DNA of 64,000 nucleotides from Xylaria sp. FL1777 (lineage: Eukaryota; Ascomycota; Sordariomycetes; Xylariales; Xylariaceae), in contig MU400507.1 in NCBI GenBank assembly GCA_022578965.1, positions 834,418-898,417 on the forward strand, read 5' to 3'. The notes beneath the pieces are model-generated. The model made no database searches, was not told the DNA's origin, and saw nothing but the letters and a program-made list of their open reading frames with translations. Position 1 is the stretch's first letter. Each line of letters begins with the position of its first letter. Positions 33,867 through 45,166 of the stretch are shown piece after piece. A program made the position numbers and the translations under genes.

Positions 33867-34607
33867 TTTGGCGGTTTATTATGGGAAAGTTAGGGGAGTC
33901 GCGAGTCGCTGTTTTGGGTCTTGAAAAGGAAGATTTATTGTGTGAGTTTGTATGGGTGGACGAGTCGAGAAGATAAGGTGGTGGTGGTTGAAGGATACGT
34001 ATTGCTTCGTGGTTGTAGCTTGGATCAGGTTAGAACGTCAGGTGAATGAAGCCTGGCAGCTCTAGCAGCACCCACTCACCGAGCAGGCTCCAGAGAGCTT
34101 TCGCGTTTGGAGCCTTGCCAAGGCCAGCTACCGCTGCAGCTGGACAACTCCCGGTCAGACCCGGTATAGTGCTAGCCCCACGGCAGAGGTAACACACCTA
34201 ACCTACTACCTAATTGCGGGTTCAAGGGTACCTAATTAGTCCACTCACCTTAGGTAGTGCAGATACCTACTTGTTTACAATCAATATTCTAGTCGGCTTC
34301 AATGTTTGAAATTTCCAACATTCTAAGATACTGGACTCTTAATTGAATAGTAATCCGTACCAATTCTTTTCTATATCTCTATAGAGCATACTTCCAAAGT
34401 AGAGCAGGTAAGGGAGCCATGTAGGTGTATCTTACTTGGGTTAGTATCCGGCACTTGGTCCTTGCATCACTTCTTATATCCGATTATCGGATGTCGATTG
34501 ACAACTCCTGTAGTAGGTAGGTACCTACTTAGGTAATTGCTCGTAGTTTACATGTACTTACGAAGGAACGATAAGTAATAACAATAATAACACCTACCAG
34601 TCGAGTC
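33867..34607. promoter_or_regulatory. Divergent promoter region, UMP1 and ABC ATPase
   Basis: This 740-bp head-to-head intergenic region has dense TAGGTA/TACCTA motifs at 34,190-34,275 and 34,505-34,540, the latter containing a self-complementary GTAGGTACCTAC. No GGTGGCAAA proteasome element was noticed by eye. Confidence 0.4.
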
Positions 34608-36590
34608 ATGCGGCCTCCTTCTGTTCGTGCTCCCGTGGTCAACATCGCCAATGGCACTTTTTACCGCCACCACCCCAATGCCAGCTCGACACATCTGAAC
34701 CCAGCGCTCTTCAAGAGCTTGAACTTTACGTTACCATCGGCCGCCGAGCCTCCAACACACTGGTATGTGGTTGGACCATCGTTGAGCGGCAAGACGACCT
34801 TTCTGCAGCTACTTAGAGGAGCTCACCTCTGCATGCCGCCAGCAGCCCGGACTTATCCGTATTTATCGTCCGATGCAGTTCCTCATCGGCTGCGTGTGCC
34901 AAGTAGGGCAATCAGATACGTTGGTTTTAACAGCGATCCCCTGACGTCTGGTGTCGCTACGTCAGCCTATCTCTCTGCTCGCTACGAGTCTAAGCGCGAG
35001 AACACCGACTTCTCGCTACGGGACTTTTTGCTTGGCAACACCCACCTAAATGTTCTAGAGCGAAACCCCGAAGATGAGCCTAACCCTGCTCTTCTAGATC
35101 GTGTTGTTAGGGACTTGAAGCTCTCGCAGCTTCTAGATCTACCCGTGGCTTTCTTGAGCAACGGCCAGGGACGCAGGGCAAGGATAGCGCGAGCATTGCT
35201 CACCGCCCCCGAGGTATTGCTCCTAGATGAGCCATTCATGGGCCTTGATCCGCCGACGGTGGCTGGATTGAGCCCGCTCCTTCACGCCCTGGCTAGTAAC
35301 GCGAACCCAAGACTTGTGCTCAGCGCGAGACCTCAAGATCCCATTCCTGATTGGATAACCCACCTGGTGTACTTGAGAGCCGATTGCCAGGTCGGTGCCA
35401 TGGGTGAAAAAGAAACTGTCCTAGAAGGACTTCTGAAGTATGTCCGGGGAGTATGGAATGGTGCCCTTGTGGAAGATGAGAAGATGGCCGTACACAGTGT
35501 AATCCAAATGGGGAAGACTCTAACTGCAAAGGGAGTCCAAGGAAAAGCCTTGATGGGAGATGAGACTGTCAACGAGAATAAGATGCAAGTTACCAACACA
35601 GGGGTCGCCACACCGAGGACTATTGGAGAGCCGCTTGTAGAAATGGAGGGATGTCACGTGCAATACCGAGGTCAAGTTGTATTAGGTAACTGGAAAGAGC
35701 AGGTCAATGGTAAGGAACGCCAAGGTCTGACTTGGACCGTCCGAAGAGGACAGAGATGGGGCGTTTTTGGACCGAATGGCTCCGGTAAAACTACTATTGT
35801 ATCTCTTATCTGCTCAGACCACCCGCAGACATACTCGATGCCTATCAAGCTGTTCGGGCGGAGTCGGCTACCAGAACCTGGCTCTGGCGTTCATCCTCTA
35901 ACTTTTTGGGATATTCAGGCACGGATCGGACATTCGAGCCCTGAGGTCCACCAGCACATGCCGCGAAATCTCACTATCCGTAAGGTCATCGAAAACGCTT
36001 GGGCAAACACATTCCGCAGCAAGGCGAATCTCGACGAGCAAGCGACGGCGAAGGTTGAGGCCTGCCTACGCTGGTTTGAAGCAGAGCTGAACCCGGCTTA
36101 CACAGCACCATCCCAATCTGCTCCGCAAGAGGAAGGTCAGAGTCTTCAATGGGCAGATCACTACATGTTTGGCGAACTTTCGTCCTCAGCCCAACGCGTA
36201 GCTTTATTCTTAAGGGCAATCATCAAAAATCCAGACATCGTGGTTCTCGATGAAGCATGTAGTGGAATGGATGATGGAGTCCGGAATCGGTGCCTGTTGT
36301 TTCTTGAGGCTGGCCAGACGAAGCAATATGCGAAATTGGACGATGGCACAAAGATTATTGTGGAAAGTAAGGCTTCGAAGGCGGGCAATGTTAAGTTCGG
36401 CGGCCTGAATGACAATCAGGCGTTAATATGTATCAGCCATGTGCGAGAGGAGATCCCAAGTTGTGTTAGAGAGTGGATTTCCCTCCCAGAGGCGAACTCG
36501 GGTGAGCCCGCTAGATTTGGCGTAGCCGATGCACCCCTGGGCCACGACGAGAAGAGTTGGAAACAAATTTGGGGAATGCAAGAAGCCTGA
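34608..36590 (+). CDS. Soluble double-ABC ATPase (ModF/YDR061W-like), 660 aa
   Basis: This intronless gene has two ABC nucleotide-binding domains and no membrane segments. Domain 1 has Walker A GPSLSGKTT (56-64), signature LSNGQGRRARIARALL (about 182-197) and Walker B VLLLDEPFMGLD. Domain 2 has Walker A GPNGSGKTT (388-396), a degenerate signature LSSSAQRVALFLRA and Walker B IVVLDEACSGMD (about 545-556). The arrangement and length match fungal relatives of yeast YDR061W, which resembles bacterial ModF. Without a transmembrane partner it is unlikely to be a classical transporter. The role of the family is poorly known. The second Walker B keeps its catalytic Glu, so both sites could bind and hydrolyse ATP. 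Confidence 0.85.
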   Translation: MRPPSVRAPVVNIANGTFYRHHPNASSTHLNPALFKSLNFTLPSAAEPPTHWYVVGPSLSGKTTFLQLLRGAHLCMPPAARTYPYLSSDAVPHRLRVPSRAIRYVGFNSDPLTSGVATSAYLSARYESKRENTDFSLRDFLLGNTHLNVLERNPEDEPNPALLDRVVRDLKLSQLLDLPVAFLSNGQGRRARIARALLTAPEVLLLDEPFMGLDPPTVAGLSPLLHALASNANPRLVLSARPQDPIPDWITHLVYLRADCQVGAMGEKETVLEGLLKYVRGVWNGALVEDEKMAVHSVIQMGKTLTAKGVQGKALMGDETVNENKMQVTNTGVATPRTIGEPLVEMEGCHVQYRGQVVLGNWKEQVNGKERQGLTWTVRRGQRWGVFGPNGSGKTTIVSLICSDHPQTYSMPIKLFGRSRLPEPGSGVHPLTFWDIQARIGHSSPEVHQHMPRNLTIRKVIENAWANTFRSKANLDEQATAKVEACLRWFEAELNPAYTAPSQSAPQEEGQSLQWADHYMFGELSSSAQRVALFLRAIIKNPDIVVLDEACSGMDDGVRNRCLLFLEAGQTKQYAKLDDGTKIIVESKASKAGNVKFGGLNDNQALICISHVREEIPSCVREWISLPEANSGEPARFGVADAPLGHDEKSWKQIWGMQEA

Positions 36591-36869
36591 TATCCAAGAA
36601 TATAATATAAACTGAACGTTATGATTTAGTAAAAAAAGGAAACGGCATGTGTATTAAGTAGATATAACAAGGACTATTATAAGGACTTGGAACTGAGGAC
36701 TTGACTTTATTCAGATTATAATAACCCGTTATGGCTGCTAAGGTTCATGCCTTTCTTCTGGGCTCGCGCCGGGCTTGGTAGCTGTCCTGGAATCTATATA
36801 TAATTGGTCTGCCTTTCCTAACCTCCGGGGTCCGCCAATACGTCTTAGATAAGCGAGGGCTAAATAGCT

Positions 36870-37109
36870 TCACCTTTGGAGACCCGAGACAGTCTCAATA
36901 GATCTCAGTCCAGTGTAGTACGGTCCGGGTGTAACCTGTTTCGACATACTCAGTGCGTCCTGCCAGCGGGTGCTCAACTTGCCCTCGGCGTCTGGCTCCT
37001 GGATTCGGCCCAACCGGGCGTTACGGCGGATTCGCACCGGTTGAGACGAATCGTTAACGAACGCCACATATTTCGCCGTATCAGCATCCATCAAGCTGCT
37101 GCTGCCGGC
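36870..37109 (-). other. Possible retroelement Pol remnant
   Basis: The C-terminal part of a 188-codon minus-strand frame contains KYVAFVNDSSQPVRIRRN followed by ARLGRIQE. This recalls the segment after the protease in Ty3/gypsy-type Pol, where a beta-strand with PxxIRxxxxLG occurs. The match is short and judged by eye, and no neighbouring reverse transcriptase is present. The upstream half of the frame is antisense to the plus-strand ORF at 37,110 and looks less protein-like. Confidence 0.25.
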
Positions 37110-37469
37110 ATGAGCAATAAATTGAAGCAGCAAGACACCATCGCGAGCGTATGCCAGCAAGTCCTTGAGGCAAATGGTCAAGTCTTTGCAACTATATGCC
37201 GTACGGTAATTGGCGAGTCGAACATCTTCCAGGAACTTCTTGCTACACAACACCAACTCCGCACGGTTACAGACAAGTATACCGCTTTGGAGAAGCGGTT
37301 TGACGACTCCCTGGCTAGCCAGGGAGTCTCTCAAGCGACTGGCCCTGCTGTTGCTGACACGCAACACGACGGCGATGGGACGTCGCCCGAGCCGGAAACC
37401 CAGCCCCCTGCTCTCAAGCGGACGGCCGAACAACAAGGTGCGGGCAAGAAGCGACGGTACTGGTCGTGA
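37110..37469 (+). CDS. Hypothetical coiled-coil protein, 119 aa
   Basis: An ATG at 37,110 opens 119 codons, MSNKLKQQDTIASVCQQV to the stop at 37,469. The frame is open further upstream, but that part is antisense to a possible retroelement piece. Residues about 8-75 look helical, with the heptad-like stretch LLATQHQLRTVTDKYTALEK. The C-terminal 40 residues are Pro/Glu-rich and end in a basic GKKRRYWS, possibly a nuclear signal. I recognise no family. The frame on the other strand is also open over the same interval, helped by two inverted repeats, so coding on the plus strand is likely but not certain. Confidence 0.4.
   Translation: MSNKLKQQDTIASVCQQVLEANGQVFATICRTVIGESNIFQELLATQHQLRTVTDKYTALEKRFDDSLASQGVSQATGPAVADTQHDGDGTSPEPETQPPALKRTAEQQGAGKKRRYWS
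37281..37328. repeat. Two adjacent inverted repeats (hairpin and 24-bp palindrome)
   Basis: At 37,281-37,299 seven-base arms (ACCGCTT and AAGCGGT) flank a five-base loop. Five bases further on, 37,305-37,328 is a perfect 24-bp palindrome centred on CTAG with arms GACTCCCTGG. Both lie inside the 119-aa ORF and cause the same short peptide, DSLASQG, to appear on both strands. Confidence 0.8.
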
Positions 37470-38831
37470 CCGAACTACGCATCTGGGTATTGTACAAGGT
37501 GTTCAGCGCGTGTAACAGTAGACGAGGACCGGCGCACGAACGAGTTAGAGCCTCACGCAACGACATCAATCATAATCCGTACATATCGTTGACCCTTCAA
37601 CGAGACCCTGGAGGAATGCAAAGTTTCGTTACGATTGCCGCATTAAAATTATCATTTAATGTGCATTTAAGCCTGAGAAATGTCGCACATGTATGAAAGA
37701 GGCACCGCTCCAACATCAACCGAATGGTGATTCCACAGTCTTATTACACCCATCTTATCAAATATCTTACCAAGCCTCAGAGAAAAGATAATCTAGAGTC
37801 TCTTGTACCCTCATTCTGGCCACTACTACGCGGGGCGCTTAAACACTGCCTCGAATCTATCAACGAACTTTTGCCCAATTTCATTCCACCTAACCTAATG
37901 AGTAGCCGCCTTATATTGGTCCATTTCACGAAAACTAGCGGGTAAGCAGCATCGTCAAGCTAGCACACATCTACATCTAGGGGTAAGAGACCTAGGTGCT
38001 GGCGTTTTCCTTAGTCTAAGGGGTAGATACTAAGTTCGATAGCGAGATTTGTTTAGCGATTGTTCTTCCGCGGGGAATCAACATCACGGTTACGTCAATG
38101 TTCTAAAATCATTAATATTACTTTCTCCTTATTTACATGCACCTTTTATTTCAAGACACTTTCCAAGGAAGTAGTATTGTCAAGTATTGTTATCCTGATA
38201 GAGAATTTCAAGACCGACACCGTCTAAACTTTCAATACATAGAATTAGTGACTGCCGCTGCTGCATCGTGACTATATAATATGGACGAGACACAGGAGGC
38301 TGAGCAGAAAATTGTCTCTGGAGAGAAGAAAGGGCAAAATATCTGAAGGGAAGCTTTATCTCCTTTTCCAAACCCATCTTACTGCAGCCATTGTAGAATA
38401 AACACATTCGCAAGACCGCGTTATGATCCCGTCTTTAAGGAGACAACCAAAAGTTTCCTTAGCATTGTTGGATTATATAGATTTCAACAATCTACTTGTT
38501 TAAGTAACTAATAAGGTAAGTAAGCTTGGATTAAGATTTAATTGTTACCCCCTACACAGCACTGATATACTACAATAATGGCTGCAACTAAAGATGGCAT
38601 ATGTTGATTACAGAGAAATGAGGCGATAAAATAATTTATCAACTACACTCTTCAAAGGGTGCCCATATGGTAGTATCGTTGGAACCATCAAGGGTGTGCG
38701 GTACGTTAAGTTAACCAGCTGAAGCTTTACTTACTCGCAAAACCTGCTTGATGAAGTTCACAAGACAGCTGCAGATTATCCATTTCTAGGCATTTCTTAT
38801 TGTTGGAGAAACTCTCTTTCCACACAAGCAA
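37470..38831. other. Intergenic region, no gene recognised
   Basis: AT-rich in its right half. Short ORFs (for example 37,724-37,945) have no support. It contains the 3' flank of the CCCH/SMR gene. Confidence 0.45.
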
Positions 38832-41132
38832 TCACTTACTTCTATTACCACTAGGACCTTTAGGAGGATCACGAACAAGTAATCTCACTTTACCATCCCC
38901 AATTTCAACACCCTGGCTGAGTATGTCCACCTCCTCCTTGGCTTCAGCTAATTCCTTCGGTTCCTCTCTCGCTAGCGACTTATCCCAGCTTCTTGCGTCG
39001 ATACCAAGGATACCGCCCATGCTGTTGCGGTCACCAGGTACAGAAAATTCACGGTAGGCATACCTCCATTCGTTCAGGAAGTTTCGAATTGCCTTGCCAA
39101 CCTTGTCCTTTCCGTTCTTACTGTGGTGCCCTGTTCCCGTAATCGCATACACAGGCTTGCTCTCCTGGCTGTTGTCGAGCAGAACCCTCTCTAAATAGTC
39201 AACCGCTTCTTCGGGATGTAACCCATGTAGGTCTACATATATCTCAGAGCTCAACAGATTCCCCTTGTTCCGGGCCTCGTATAACTCGCGCGCAGCTTCC
39301 CGATGTGCCTTTCGCATTAGATCATTTTCACTTTGACCACGAAGACTAAGCGCCTTCGCTGCTCGAGCATCGTTACGATTCCATGCTTGCGCAGCGCTGA
39401 GGACATGTCAGAATGCAATGATAAATGAAACGAGTTTAGACTAACCTCTGAAGAAATTTATTACGGAGGCCACCATGTTTGATAGCCTCTTGGCGAGATT
39501 TCAGATATGCTTTATTGGCCTTGTCTCCAGTCTCTAGCCAAGGTATTTGTTTAGGCATGGGGATGGCCTGAGCAGCAGCACTGTTCTCTCCATTTCTAAG
39601 ATTTGAGGAGCTTCCATTTCGACCAATCTTCTTAGAATCTAGCCTATTCGGACCCGGACTAGGCGATGGTGACGGTGACATCTTCACAATATCAGCTAAG
39701 GAGCTAGGTGTGTAATTTTCCTTATGCCCATGCCCATGGCCACCGCGCTTCCCATGGTGCTTCTTGCTAGGCTTGGCGGAGGCAGAGCTAAGAGAAGGGA
39801 AAGCGTCATTATCGTCCATCGACGGGGCAGTAGTACCATCTTTTGTTTGAGGGCGGCTTCCTGGACGAGAACGTGAACGGCCACCGTCGTTAGCTGCAAA
39901 AGCATGTACAGGCTTCAAACCTGGTGGGGGGGTGAGGGTAGCGCCGGTGTAATTAAAGCTCGGAGCATACGGGTTTAGTTCTGGAGTTGCTGGGCGCAGT
40001 GCTGGGAACGCATTGTGGTCTTGGACCTGGAGGTTCTGGGACTTTTGCGGTGGAGTATTACTGCCATCTACGTTGAGTCGGTTTATGAGATGAGCTGGAT
40101 CATGAGAGAAAATACAAGTGTCCCCTGCCAGACAATTTCCCATGATCCAGTACCTGTATGAATTAGTAATTTGGATAATAACAACAGCGAGCTGAGCACT
40201 GACTTGCAGATGTGGTTGCTCAAATCATGGCTGAATCGGCAATCTGCCCTTAAGCATTGGCCAGTAGATAGATAAAACTTGCAGATGATACCGGCTTTCT
40301 GCTGTATAGACGGGGTACTGGGCCTCATATCGGGTGTCGTGGACTTGCCAATGAGGAGGCTCTTGGACTCAGGAGAAAGTGCCGTGGTATCAGTGGACTC
40401 TGAACCCTGAGATTCCATCATGGCTGTAATGGTCGCACTGAGATCGTAGCCATGTAGTGCGAGGGCAGTCTCGATTTCTTCGTCTGTCTTGGATTGACCC
40501 AAGATAGAACGAAGCATATCATAGGGGGTCATATCTGACTGCTGCGCTGAAACGTACTCCGGCGCCGCCGCATTTAAAACACTCGCATTTCCAACTGATG
40601 ACGATATACTAAGCGCATCGTCGCTGACAAGCCAATCGACATTTTCGGTCTGAACCTCACCATATATTTCCTGCGCGGGACTCGTGTCGCTAGCAAACTC
40701 GTATGCATTCAGGTTCGGACTGTGAGGGATCACGGGCGCGGCAAAAGCAAGACGTGGAGAGGGCCGTGGCGACGAAAATGGAGAGACGGTGGACGATTTT
40801 GTTCTACTGAGACTGGTCGGTATGAAACCTGGAGGTGCCAGCGGGCTCACCCCTAGACGGGGCGAACCAGATGCAGGAGTTGCAGAGCCTCGCCACGAGG
40901 CCGGTGATGGACGGCGGAGGATGGTTTGTCGAATTGGGGGTGGCGAGGTTGCGCTCCCGCCGGTTTCACGGTGCCGCCATAACACATCAAGTATCGCGTT
41001 CTCTAGGGATGAGCCGGCCAGAGTGGTCTCTTTCTTGAGCAGATCCTCGAGTCGGTCGGTCTTGTCCTCCTCCTCTATGTTCGGATCCTGTAATATGGGG
41101 AGGCATAGGTCGTAAGTCTCGTCAGAGACCAT
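38832..41132 (-). CDS. CUE / CCCH zinc finger / SMR domain protein, 733 aa
   Basis: Three exons (41132..40204, 40153..39446, 39396..38832) with 50- and 49-bp introns join in frame. The ATG has good context (ACCATGG). Domains in order: a CUE-like segment DMLRSILGQSKTDEEIETAL (about 205-245), a first CCCH finger CKFYLSTGQCLRADCRFSH, a second, CKYWIMGNCLAGDTCIFSH, a disordered Pro/Ser/His-rich linker, a DUF1771-type helix AHREAARELYEARNKGN and a C-terminal SMR domain with IYVDLHGLHPEEAVDYL and HHSKNGKDKVGKAI. The first intron falls inside the second zinc finger. Known of the families: SMR domains bind or cleave RNA (related proteins act in ribosome-associated no-go decay), CCCH fingers bind RNA and CUE binds ubiquitin. 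A role in mRNA quality control is inferred. Confidence 0.88.
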
Positions 41133-42382
41133 GGTGATGACGCGGCTCTAAAAGTGGATGTCGGGAAAGATGAAGCAAGGGGGATTACGGCTGGAGGAGT
41201 TGAGCTGCGAGTGATGGACTGCGAGAGTTTACTTAGCGGCGCATACATGATCCAGGGAGCATGGACAGAAAGTATGGATAGAATGGAACGGGCTAGGACA
41301 CAGGCGACGACCGGATAAGCATACATTAAAACGAAAGTGAGCTGAGGAGAGGTGCGCAGAGGCGCAAGATAAGGTAGACTGCTAACTAAAGGTCGAGTGC
41401 CACAGACAATAGGCGACTACTCGCATTATGCAGATGCTGTAAGACGTGAGGCTACCTAGAGTCGAGAGGAAACGAGAGGCAACGAGGCAACGCTAGCACA
41501 CCGGACGGACGGTGGGGGGTCCTTGCAAATGGCTGAGGCAAACAAGTAAAAAAAGTAAAATTGGAAAAGAAAGACAGAAAGGAACAGAGCCTCGTTGGGG
41601 GTTCAGACTGTCACACGAATGGTGCTACCTGCTCGGAGAGCCCAGATGGTTGGCGGTCTGTAACAACAACAAAGATGCATATGAAGAGTGAGAGGGAGGG
41701 TTGGGGAAAGGTTGATGCAATCAAGTGGGGCTGAACCACCGCCATCAATTGGAACTCCTTATTCTCCTACCTATATTAAGTCTAGTGTACAGGTATAAGG
41801 GTATAAGAGCTTCCTAGGTATGGTATAGGAGGTGCCTGGTACCTAAGCTCAGGGCCACCTACCTACCTAATCATTCTACTAGGTAGCTACGGTAGCTATA
41901 GCCCACTAGGGGGGACCTTAAGTAGGTGTCTGCTAGAGCTCTCAGTGGAGAACTTCTAGTAGTTGGCGTTTTAGCATTGAAAAGACTCGGTTTCAGAGAC
42001 AGCTCAAGGGGCTAAGGAATGAGACCTACACACAGGCGAGGTAGGGTTACATAACGTATTGTACCGTACCTACTTATAGGTGGTAATATTCTGTGAATCT
42101 AAGTAATCTTAAGAAACTCCTCAGTCTAGGTAGATAGACACAAAAGACTCTATCAAATATACACATACTCACCCACCTCACCCATCCGAATAGCTTGCAC
42201 TCCAGCTAGCCACAACACAGCATCCTCAGTATGTCGGTGCTTCTTCGAGGCTGGATAAGCAGCCGGATTGTTGGCGTTCCTCCTTGCTTCATTTCTCACT
42301 GTAGCCATCCGCATCGTATTGGCTTCAGCTGATATGAAAGCAGCCGCCCGGCCCCATACATTACTCTCACATCATCAATGTC
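41133..42382. promoter_or_regulatory. Upstream region of the CCCH/SMR gene with TAGGTA motifs
   Basis: The left 600 bp is purine-rich on the plus strand and is likely the promoter and 5' UTR of the minus-strand CCCH/SMR gene. From about 41,770 to 42,130, TAGGTA/TACCTA words are dense. No gene was recognised. The right end flanks the JmjC gene 3' end. Confidence 0.45.
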
Positions 42383-44244
42383 TTAGGGCACTTCCTCTTC
42401 ATCATCTTCGGCAAAACCGAAGCTAAAGCCACTACTCCCATTTACCTCTTCGTCCTTTAACCCAACCGCCTCCTCCCATTTCCTTTTTTTCCTCTCACTT
42501 CTTTGATTGAGCTCATCCAGTGCCTCGTTAAGAAGTTCTGGGTAATTCTGCTCAAGTCGTTGCACAAAAAGTTCGAAGGGACTATCAATAGTCTTCTTGA
42601 AGCCAGTAACTTGATCCGGCTTCTTCTGGAGGAAAGAAAGGACGTCTGTTAGGTGAGATTTCGGTACGAAATTCTGTGTGAGAGCTATACCAGCCTCAAG
42701 ATTGACAACCAAATGCCACCACCCACTGGGCACATGCAAGATCTCTCCCGCTTTGCAGACCCCTTCAATACAGCCAGGCAATTTTCGAGCCTCTGCATGA
42801 AATTCTAGAAGCCACTCGGCTATGCTAAGCGGACTTGTAACCTCGCTGCTATCCTCTGACACAAAGACACCAGGGACCTGTGAAGATGGGGGGAACATGA
42901 TCCAATACTTCGACCCTTGGACTATAACAGAAAAGTCAGTAACGACGCTTTCTAAGATCAGGTGAAAGGATGTTGAGGGCGCACAATAACTAGGGCTAAA
43001 ACTAGTCAAGCATGAGTTCTGCCGATTTGGATGTGCTGGTTATGCTGAAGATGGGACACTCACTGACAGCATTCCAAGCGCTTGTCGCATTCGGGTCTTT
43101 GTGAAAAGTAGAACCACTCCGTGCTGGGCCGACGATGAGCCATCGGTGTGCTGGTCGTTCTGTACCCAGTACCTCGAACAAATCCGGACCAAAGCAATTA
43201 GGTGGCCAGTACACCGAACTCTTTGGTGACCCAATGTTAATATTCATCTTCTCTGCAAACCATCGATCAAATAGGTACAGCGGACTTTCGTCGTAGTTGT
43301 CCGACATATATTCATGATAAGTTGAGAATGGCCAGTCAACTGCCTCAGCTCGAAAGCTAATACTGGAGAATTCCTGCCGAAGGTGTTGGATGTTCCATTC
43401 GCGGCAGACTGGCCACGTTTGTATGCACTCAGTTAGTATGAAGGGAGTATTGCTCCAATTCTGAGCGAACTCATCATAAGCAAGATTTGGTAGGCGAGAG
43501 ATTCTATTTGACGCCGGTACAGTTGATGCATATCTCTCTAAGGCGATATGTGAACAGGCAAACGGCCTGTGTAAGACATCAGAGAAAATGTTGCTACAGT
43601 CAATTTTGCTTTGTGCTTCAGCTGGTATATTAAGATATGTGGCTTTCCAAGTGCCTTTCCAGACCAGCCCATCTTGTTTTGGCGACCTGCTGACAACGCC
43701 TATTAGTGTGGGTATTAATCTGGTCTTCTTGCTGGGATGCGTGCTTAAAAAAAGGGAGAGAACTTCGCAGGACTATCTAAGTTAAGAGTATAATATCCGC
43801 TCTCGAGAATACTCAGCAGGTCGATGAGTCACTCATCTGGCCATCTTAAGATAAGAGCAACGAGCGTTGGCTACATAGCTCTCGGACATGATATCCCTTC
43901 AGAGGCAAGACTGGCTTAAAGTTGACTAACTCAAAGTTGACTCACTCTAAAAACAGGGTTTTCCACAGCTCATCTGACTCCCCAAAAGCATACAGAAAGC
44001 GGCACGTAGAGGCAAGCTTTCTCAGAGAAGTTGTATCAAGATACTCGAGTAGATGCAGAATCATCTCGTCTGGTAATTGGCTAACAACACCTATGTTCCG
44101 CCGAGCATTGGGGACATTTGCAAAGTACTGGTTCCCAAGGGGTTTAATGCCCATTGGATGAATGGGAATGGAGTCGACAGTGTTCAACGCTTCGCCATCC
44201 AACGATGTCCCACCTCCATGACTGAGATCCTCGGCCAGCAGCAT
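42383..44244 (-). CDS. F-box plus JmjC-domain oxygenase (JMJD6-like), 486 aa
   Basis: Three exons (44244..43946, 43686..43064, 42921..42383) join in frame; introns are 259 and 142 bp. The ATG at 44,244 is the first ATG in the open frame, but an extra upstream exon cannot be excluded. The N-terminus has an F-box (about 55-97, QLPDEMILHLLEYLDTTSL). The JmjC domain has the iron-binding set His295 and Asp297 (FHKDPNATSAWNAV) and His377 (HVPSGWWHLVVN), with Lys312 in GSKYWIMF at the 2-oxoglutarate position. The C-terminus is charged and acidic (DDEEEVP). Known of the family: such proteins hydroxylate lysines or demethylate, and F-box/JmjC fungal proteins may act as SCF substrate adaptors. The target is unknown. 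Confidence 0.88.
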
Positions 44245-45166
44245 TGAGGTTGTCGATACAGGCACTAATGTGGATGTCTGTGACGGAGGCAATCAAGCTT
44301 GGACAAAATAGAATATAATGTTATCACGAGTACAACACAAACGAAGACGGAGGTTCTCTGCTGGGTGATTGGCGTGGTAGCCAGTTGTTCAGAACATTAA
44401 GCCTTTGGGGCAAATATTTTTAACATTGATCTTGGTATTGATAAAGTAACGTAGCGGAATTTTTAATTTACCCTACCTGTAGTACCTCAATAGTGGCATA
44501 CGCATAGGTACCTACATGTACTACCTATTGTAGGTCCCTCTTAGGTCCCTCTTAGGTGGGGTACCTCTAATAAAGCACATTGACATCAGAGATGGGCATT
44601 GACCTGCAACAAATCAACCCCTCAACCCCTCTCCTGTGCGGCTGTGCCCTTCCAGGCCATGCTAGGTACTGATACTGTAAGTTAAGTAAGGTACCTAGGT
44701 AGCGTAGGTACATGTACCTAGTAATGGGGCGTAGCTACTTTTTAGACTATTGTAATTGGGTTTCCCTACCCCATCACAATTGTATTGAGTTCGGTACTGT
44801 ACCAAAGCCAACTCAGTTTCTCCGGAGTTTTGCCCCCACTCAAATTTTTTTCTTGCCTACTACTTAGCAAAGGAGCGCTTGGGCTTTTCTCTCTCCCCTT
44901 TGATCCGTCCCAAATCATCCTCAGATTTAATCTACACAACCACCACAACAAGGACATCCATCTCTGGACCGTATCGCTCTCACTATTGTTGAGAGCACTA
45001 CGTCCATTACATTCACGTAATTCGTTTCGTTGCCGACTTTATTGCCTCAGTGCAGAGTCCGCGCCTTTTTTATCGCGAACCCCCACCACCACTCTCGCTC
45101 CCTACCTTCTTGAATTTCAAGCTGTGCTTGGAATTCGAGGAGCAGCACACATCTTAATTCGCAATC
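44245..45166. promoter_or_regulatory. Divergent promoter region, JmjC gene and eIF4A
   Basis: A head-to-head intergenic region. TAGGTA/TACCTA words cluster at 44,480-44,560 and 44,680-44,722, the second holding a perfect 16-bp palindrome (TAGGTACATGTACCTA, 44,705-44,720). The 45,000-45,120 part is pyrimidine-rich, a usual core promoter or 5' UTR of highly expressed fungal genes. Confidence 0.5.

Noticed and set aside
34190..34275. Possible tRNA B-box-like GGGTTCAAGG near 34,216
   Set aside because: No matching A box or cloverleaf arms could be drawn around it; the sequence belongs to the TAGGTA motif cluster.
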